This document shows positions 59,838 to 64,000 of a DNA stretch of 64,000 bases, one piece after another; within the stretch, counting starts at the first letter, position 1; each line of letters opens with the position of its first letter. The notes under the pieces were generated by a model. The model worked only from the letters and a program-made list of their open reading frames with translations, searched no databases and was not told the origin of the DNA. Both the position numbers and the translations under genes were made by a program. Source of the stretch: Eutreptiella sp. 'Long Island Sound 2002' (taxonomy: Eukaryota > Euglenozoa > Euglenophyceae > Eutreptiales > Eutreptiaceae); assembly GCA_964036045.1 (NCBI GenBank), contig OZ038380.1, forward strand, positions 187,562,298 to 187,626,297, read 5' to 3'.

Positions 59838-60681
59838 GTAACGCGACCCAACCGGCTTTGAAAACGGGTGTGCTCCAACTCAGATGCACGTCCCGAATGG
59901 CTGCGTGCACTTCTTCCCGGGTGGAGCGGTCCGGGATAACCTTCTTCAAAGCCTTCAACATTGCTCTTTGTGCGTGCCAGTAGCACAGAAGCCACACAAT
60001 TGCAACCCACACTCGCTTTGCCGCATTATACATGGCAGGATCACCATCGCTCATGAACTTTCCCATGCTCCAAGTGAAGCCTGGATAGCGGGTGGTAATG
60101 GCACGGCTCGTGCACTCTAGAATGAAGTGCAAAGCATCAGTATTCTCCTTTTCTGCAAGACTAAAGGAAAAAAGTGCGGTGGTGTGGTTCATGGTGAGGC
60201 CCCCCAAAAGCAGAATGCGGAGGCGTTGCCATATCACCTTGCCAGTACCATCCAACCAACACCATGGCACCTGGCCTGATCGCTGGGACTCTTCAAAGAT
60301 TAGTCTGGCGGTTTCCAAGTAACGATTCGTACAAAAAACAATGGCCATGAAAGGTTCAAGCTTGTAATCAAGCAAGATGACCTCATCTGGCAGTTGACTG
60401 CTCGTGGGCCATGCATCCAATATGGCGCAAAACTCCTGAAATGTCATCCTCATGCCATGACCGTACCTTCTTCGACGACATGTTTGTAGGAATGTGCGTA
60501 CCTTCTCCTGTAGGCGGGTGATGCTGATGTCGCGGCATACTTTTTTTTCATTTTGCAACTTGTATGCAATGGTTTTGCCCAAACAACATCGGTCTTTTGG
60601 AGCGTAAACTCCAAAGTGGTGGCAACCCACTCTTGAAGGGTGACCGCAGGTTGAATGTCTGCCATCGAACACTCTGGACAA
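59773..60681 (-). CDS. MULE-type transposase
   Basis: 302 codons. The DDE domain shows the first Asp in WCWLDGTGKV (about 143), the second in FMSDGDPAMYNAAKRVW (about 211), and the C-x-x-H of LLCYWHAQRAMLKALKK (about 235). An acidic residue in REEVHAAIRDV or later may complete the triad. It is shorter than usual MULE transposases, and no SWIM zinc finger follows. Upstream, a frame at 60,450-60,665 starts MADIQPAVTLQEWVATTLEF and runs to an A8 run (minus strand, 60,541-60,548). A one-base slip there would join that N-terminus to this ORF. Confidence 0.85.
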   Translation of the reverse strand: MSRVFDGRHSTCGHPSRVGCHHFGVYAPKDRCCLGKTIAYKLQNEKKVCRDISITRLQEKVRTFLQTCRRRRYGHGMRMTFQEFCAILDAWPTSSQLPDEVILLDYKLEPFMAIVFCTNRYLETARLIFEESQRSGQVPWCWLDGTGKVIWQRLRILLLGGLTMNHTTALFSFSLAEKENTDALHFILECTSRAITTRYPGFTWSMGKFMSDGDPAMYNAAKRVWVAIVWLLCYWHAQRAMLKALKKVIPDRSTREEVHAAIRDVHLSWSTPVFKAGWVALRDYYAATPHYLEHAQKEYIRF

Positions 60682-60772
60682 ACTGAGGGTTGAAAAAAGA
60701 TACGCTTATGGCAGACCCATAAGCTCTATTGGGTTTTGCACCTGTCACATGCAAAAGGGCACGTTACCCTGG

Positions 60773-60784
60773 TGTATATATAGA
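60773..60784 (-). promoter_or_regulatory. Possible TATA box of the transposase gene
   Basis: CTATATATACA on the minus strand lies about 95 bp upstream of the ATG at 60,681. It is the only TATA-like site in the adjacent sequence. No transcript evidence is available. Confidence 0.45.
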
Positions 60785-61960
60785 CTTTCTGGAGTGGTAT
60801 TTCGCTTAGCCCGCTTTACAAGGGGGTTGGGCATCGCGACTCCACACTGATGAGGAGCCCCAGGCGTCCCCGGTCATCAGTTTTTTCTTTTCCCCCCTCT
60901 CCGGCTGGAATATTGAAGCTGCACACAACTGCCAGTTTGCGTGGAGGCAAGTGCGTATGTATGGCCATAGCAACTTGAGGTGGTGGCCTTGGACCACATA
61001 GCGCCAGGCTACAAGCACCTCTCCCCGCTTACACCACACGTTGAACGCAGAAGCCTCCGCACTGGCATGGTTGCTTTGCAATGGAGACGGATTAGCCACA
61101 GCTCAGCCAAAGAAAAATATTGTGCTGTGTTACCGGATGGCGGGTGGTGCGGCCTCACACTCGGACCCAAAATTTGTCTCACGGGAAAAATTGCCACCCA
61201 TACCCCACACCAGGGGGTATGTTGCGGGGGGTGGCCAAAACACAGTTGCGGCCACCCCCCACTAGCATTTGAGCACACGGGGATGCTCAACCGTGCTTCT
61301 AAACGTACATACATACAACACTTACATGCCCAGAACCAAAATAGCGGTCTTGGGCGAAACCTCAACCCACAATATGTGCACCAAAATTGCATGTAGTGGC
61401 CCCTTCGATTTCCTTATCTGGATCCCCTCCATATACGTTGATGTCCGTCGGCGCGCCTGGGGGGGAGGGGAATCTTGGGGGCAAACACAGCTGAAAAAAA
61501 TAGAAACGAATCGAAAGGTGCCAATACCTGGGAGGAGTCATGACAGAAACACGGCTGGGCACCCCATGTGCATAAGCAAAACGTAACATACAACATACAA
61601 TGCAGGGAAGACAGCCGAGCCGGAGGCGTGAAGTAACCCCCAGAAAGTCCAATGAGTGTAGCAGCCCATAATAGGGGGGCATAGATTTTGATTGTCGGTC
61701 CCCCGCATGCATTGCACCTTAGCCTGTGTCTGTGACTCTTTACCCATGAATGATGAGTAAGCTCCTTCATCAGATCAAGGGTAAAGTGTCACAAACAACC
61801 AAGCAATAAAAGTACACTGCATGCGTATTATAAGGGTGTCATCCGTGCCCACGGGACTCATTGTCGCCGATTTCTTCGTGCCTGCCTCAGTGCCTTCCGC
61901 AGAGCTTTGCTTGGAGGACATTGTTGCAAACACGAAGGGCAAAAGGAAAAAGGGGAGGCC
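60785..61960. other. MULE interior without recognised gene
   Basis: Short frames on both strands with no motif. GC content is lower than in the polycystin region. It may hold the element's 5' regulatory sequence. Confidence 0.4.
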
Positions 61961-61965
61961 CAGTA

Positions 61966-62047
61966 ACCTAGTAAAAAAAAACTTTTGTTTTCACTAGGTT
62001 CTAAAACCTAGTAAAAACAAAAACTTTTTTTTTTACTAGGTTCCGAA
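61966..62047. repeat. Inner ACTAGGTT/AACCTAGT block
   Basis: Paired AACCTAGTAAAA and TTTTACTAGGTT motifs (61,968, 61,994, 62,007, 62,034) bound the left side of the 85-bp array and copy the element's terminal motif. Confidence 0.85.
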
Positions 62048-63445
62048 ACCCCCACCGCTGCAGAGCGGGGAGCAAAATCAGAAGTGGCCCACAAGTGGGC
62101 AAAGTGGCTACCTCACCCCTGCCGTATCGGGGATCCCCTCCGCTTCAGAGCGGGGGGCAGAATCAGAAGTGGCCCACAAGTGGGCAAATTGGCTACCTCA
62201 CCCCTGCCGTATCGGGGAGCCCCACCACTGCACAGCGGGAGGCAAAATCAGAAGTGGCCCACAAGTGGGCAAATTGGCTACCTCACCCCTGCCGTATCGG
62301 GGAGCCCCACCGCTGCAGAGCGGGGGGCAAAATCAGAAGTGGCCCACAAGAGGGCAAATTGGCTACCTCACCCCTGCCGTATCGGGGAGCCCCACCGCTG
62401 CTGAGCGGGGGGCAGAATCAGAAGTGGCCCACAAGTGGGCAAAGTGGCTACCTCACCCCTGCCGTATCGGGGATCCCCACCGCTGCAGAGCGGGGGGCAA
62501 AATCAGAAGTGGCCCACAAGTGGGCAAAGTGGCTACCTCACCCCTGCCGTATCGGGGATCCCCACCGCTGCAGAGCGGGGGGCAGAATCAGAAGTGGCCC
62601 ACAAGTGGGCAAATTGGCTACCTCACCCCTGCCGTATCGGGGATCCCCTCCGCTTCAGAGCGGGGGGCAAAATCAGAAGTGGCCCACAAGTGGGCAAAGT
62701 GGCTACCTCACCCCTGCCGTATCGGGGATCCCCTCCGCTTCAGAGCGGGGGGCAAAATCAGAAGTGGCCCACAAGTGGGCAAAGTGGCTACCTCACCCCT
62801 GCCGTATCGGGGATCCCCTCCGCTACAGAGCGGGGGGCAAAATCAGAAGTGGCCCACAAGTGGGCAAAGTGGCTACCTCACCCCTGCCGTATCGGGGATC
62901 CCCACCGCTGCAGAGCGGGGGGCAGAATCAGAAGTGGCCCACAAGTGGGCAAAGTGGCTACCTCACCCCTGCCGTATCGGGGATCCCCACCGCTTCAGAG
63001 CGGGGGGCAGAATCAGAAGTGGCCCACAAGTGGGCAAATTGGCTACCTCACCCCTGCCGTATCGGGGATCCCCTCCGCTTCAGAGCGGGGGGCAAAATCA
63101 GAAGTGGCCCACAAGTGGGCAAAGTGGCTACCTCACCCCTGCCGTATCGGGGATCCCCACCGCTGCAGAGCGGGGGGCAAAATCAGAAGTGGCCCACAAG
63201 TGGGCAAAGTGGCTACCTCACCCCTGCCGTATCGGGGAGCCCCACCGCTGCAGAGCGGGGGGCAAAATCAGAAGTGGCCCACAAGTGGGCAAAGTGGCTA
63301 CCTCACCCCTGCCGTATCGGGGATCCCCACCGCTGCAGAGCGGGGGGCAAAATCAGAAGTGGCCCACAAGTGGGCAAAGTGGCTACCTCACCCCTGCCGT
63401 ATCGGGGAGCCCCACCGCTGCAGAGCGGGGGGCAAAATCAGAAGT
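62048..63445 (+). repeat. 85-bp satellite array, about 16.4 copies
   Basis: Unit starts fall every 85 bp from 62,051 to 63,411 (CCCACCGCTG at both). Each unit holds two perfect small inverted repeats, CCGCT-GCAG-AGCGG and GCCCAC-AA-GTGGGC. Variants such as GGGATCCCC/GGGAGCCCC and AAAGTGG/AAATTGG are shared among non-adjacent units, which points to homogenisation. Because 85 is not a multiple of three, long open frames run through the array in all three frames; these are not genes. Confidence 0.96.
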
Positions 63446-63448
63446 TCT

Positions 63449-63631
63449 GAAACCTAGTAAAAACAAAAACTTTTTTTTTTACTAGGTTTTGAAACCTAGT
63501 AAAAAAAAGTTTTTTTTTTTACTAGGTTCCCAATACCTAGTAAAAAAACGTGTTACCTAGTAAACTGTTACCTAGTAAAAAAAAAAACTTTTTAAAAAAA
63601 AATTTTTTTTACTAGGTTTCACTACAGACCC
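63449..63631. repeat. MULE right subterminal array and end
   Basis: Alternating AACCTAGTAAAA and TTTTACTAGGTT motifs with poly(A)/poly(T) between them. It ends ACTAGGTTTCACTACAGACC, which is the right inverted end. Confidence 0.85.
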
Positions 63632-63640
63632 GAGTCCTTT
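63632..63640. other. Target-site duplication, right
   Basis: GAGTCCTTT, identical to 57,361-57,369. Confidence 0.85.
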
Positions 63641-63925
63641 CCACTTGGTACAAGAGACCAGCATGACATAGCAGCGAAAGAAAAGAGGTCTTGGACCCAC
63701 AGGCAACACAATGCACCCGGGAAAGCGCGTGTAGACTGTGCAACACAATGCACACAAGTTCAGTACAACGTGTACCGCAACGTGCATGAAAACACCGGAG
63801 GAACACCGTACGGATGGCCCGGAACAGCGTTGGAACAGCGTAAAGCTACATGAGGACCAGCGCTAATAAGACGGCTGGTTTCTGGGACAAAGTAATGCAA
63901 CGGGTTCAGCAACGCGCAACATGGG
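63641..63925. other. Right flank, no gene recognised
   Basis: Unique sequence after the MULE with ACAATGCACACAA and GGAACAGCGTT direct repeats (about 63,825-63,840). No exon of the polycystin gene could be recognised here. Confidence 0.4.
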
Positions 63926-63927
63926 AA

Positions 63928-64000
63928 CAGGCCATTCTGATCCTTCCCTGGCCTTGGGGGCAGACACGCCGCGAGGGCCCAGCAGGGGAACAGGATTTCG
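63928..64000 (+). repeat. TACGGCCATTCTGAT-type dispersed repeat, cut by window end
   Basis: GGCCATTCTGATCCTTCCCT through GGCCCAGCAGGGGAACAGG matches 50,868-50,935 closely and runs off the window. Confidence 0.82.

Larger units (their letters stand above)
57370..63631. mobile_element. Complete MULE-type transposon, 6.26 kb
   Basis: The left end GGGCATTTGGTGAAACCTAG and the inverted right end GGGTCTGTAGTGAAACCTAG agree at 16 of 20 positions. The 9-bp direct repeat GAGTCCTTT abuts both (57,361-57,369 and 63,632-63,640), the size expected for Mutator-like insertion. Inside, on the minus strand, are a MULE-type transposase ORF and an ORF with a Ulp1-like protease domain. There are subterminal arrays of AACCTAGTAAA motifs at both ends and a 1.4-kb array of 85-bp satellite near the right end. 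MULEs carrying Ulp1-like genes are known in plants (Kaonashi type). The matching target duplication says this insertion is fairly young. Confidence 0.88.

Noticed and set aside
62048-63445. CRISPR-like regular array
   Set aside because: Whole 85-bp units repeat without unique spacers, in a eukaryotic transposon.
62095-63485. Three overlapping plus-strand frames of 340-451 codons
   Set aside because: They read the same 85-bp satellite in three frames; the period is not a multiple of three, so the peptide simply cycles.

Overview
This window is nuclear DNA from a GC-rich, intron-containing eukaryote. It has long spliced genes with GT-AG (once GC-AG) introns, satellite DNA, several DNA-transposon families and very frequent poly(G)/poly(C) runs. 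A polycystin/REJ-type receptor together with a TTP-like CCCH protein suggests a flagellated alga or other protist rather than a land plant, fungus or prokaryote. The exact lineage cannot be read from the sequence.

Layout. (1) 1-11,174 is a composite satellite with variable GAC triplet arrays and a recurring perfect hairpin. It includes a 1,774-bp tandem duplication and ends in a (GA)n tract. (2) 11,795-12,798 (+) is a four-exon gene for a protein with three CCCH zinc fingers. (3) 12.8-24.8 kb is gene-poor. It holds a decayed Harbinger/PIF-like transposase (17.4-18.1 kb, -), a small ORF beside it, minisatellites and a (CA)n tract. (4) 25,144-56,522 (-) is one large gene of which I can place 16 exons. 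They join in frame at all 15 junctions and give about 1,890 codons. The product reads as a polycystin-1-like protein: Ig/PKD/REJ-like ectodomain, GPS with HLT, first membrane segment, polycystin-type membrane segments, a long linker, a right-handed beta-helix-like region, then two more membrane segments. Both ends of the gene are missing. Its introns hold nearly all the MITEs and dispersed repeats. (5) 57,370-63,631 is a complete-looking 6.26-kb MULE-type transposon with a 9-bp target duplication, imperfect terminal inverted repeats, a MULE transposase ORF, a second ORF with a Ulp1/C48-like cysteine protease domain, and an internal array of an 85-bp satellite. (6) 63,641-64,000 holds no gene and ends in a dispersed repeat also seen at 50.9 kb.

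How it fits together. The host genes are the CCCH gene, probably an mRNA-binding regulator, and the polycystin-like gene, probably a membrane sensor. The rest is mainly repeat biology. Non-autonomous elements lie in the introns without interrupting any placed exon. The MULE sits just upstream of the first placed polycystin exon, so it may lie in an upstream intron or in the 5' flank. Coordinates of exons and repeats come from reading the sequence by eye; no alignment or database search was run.
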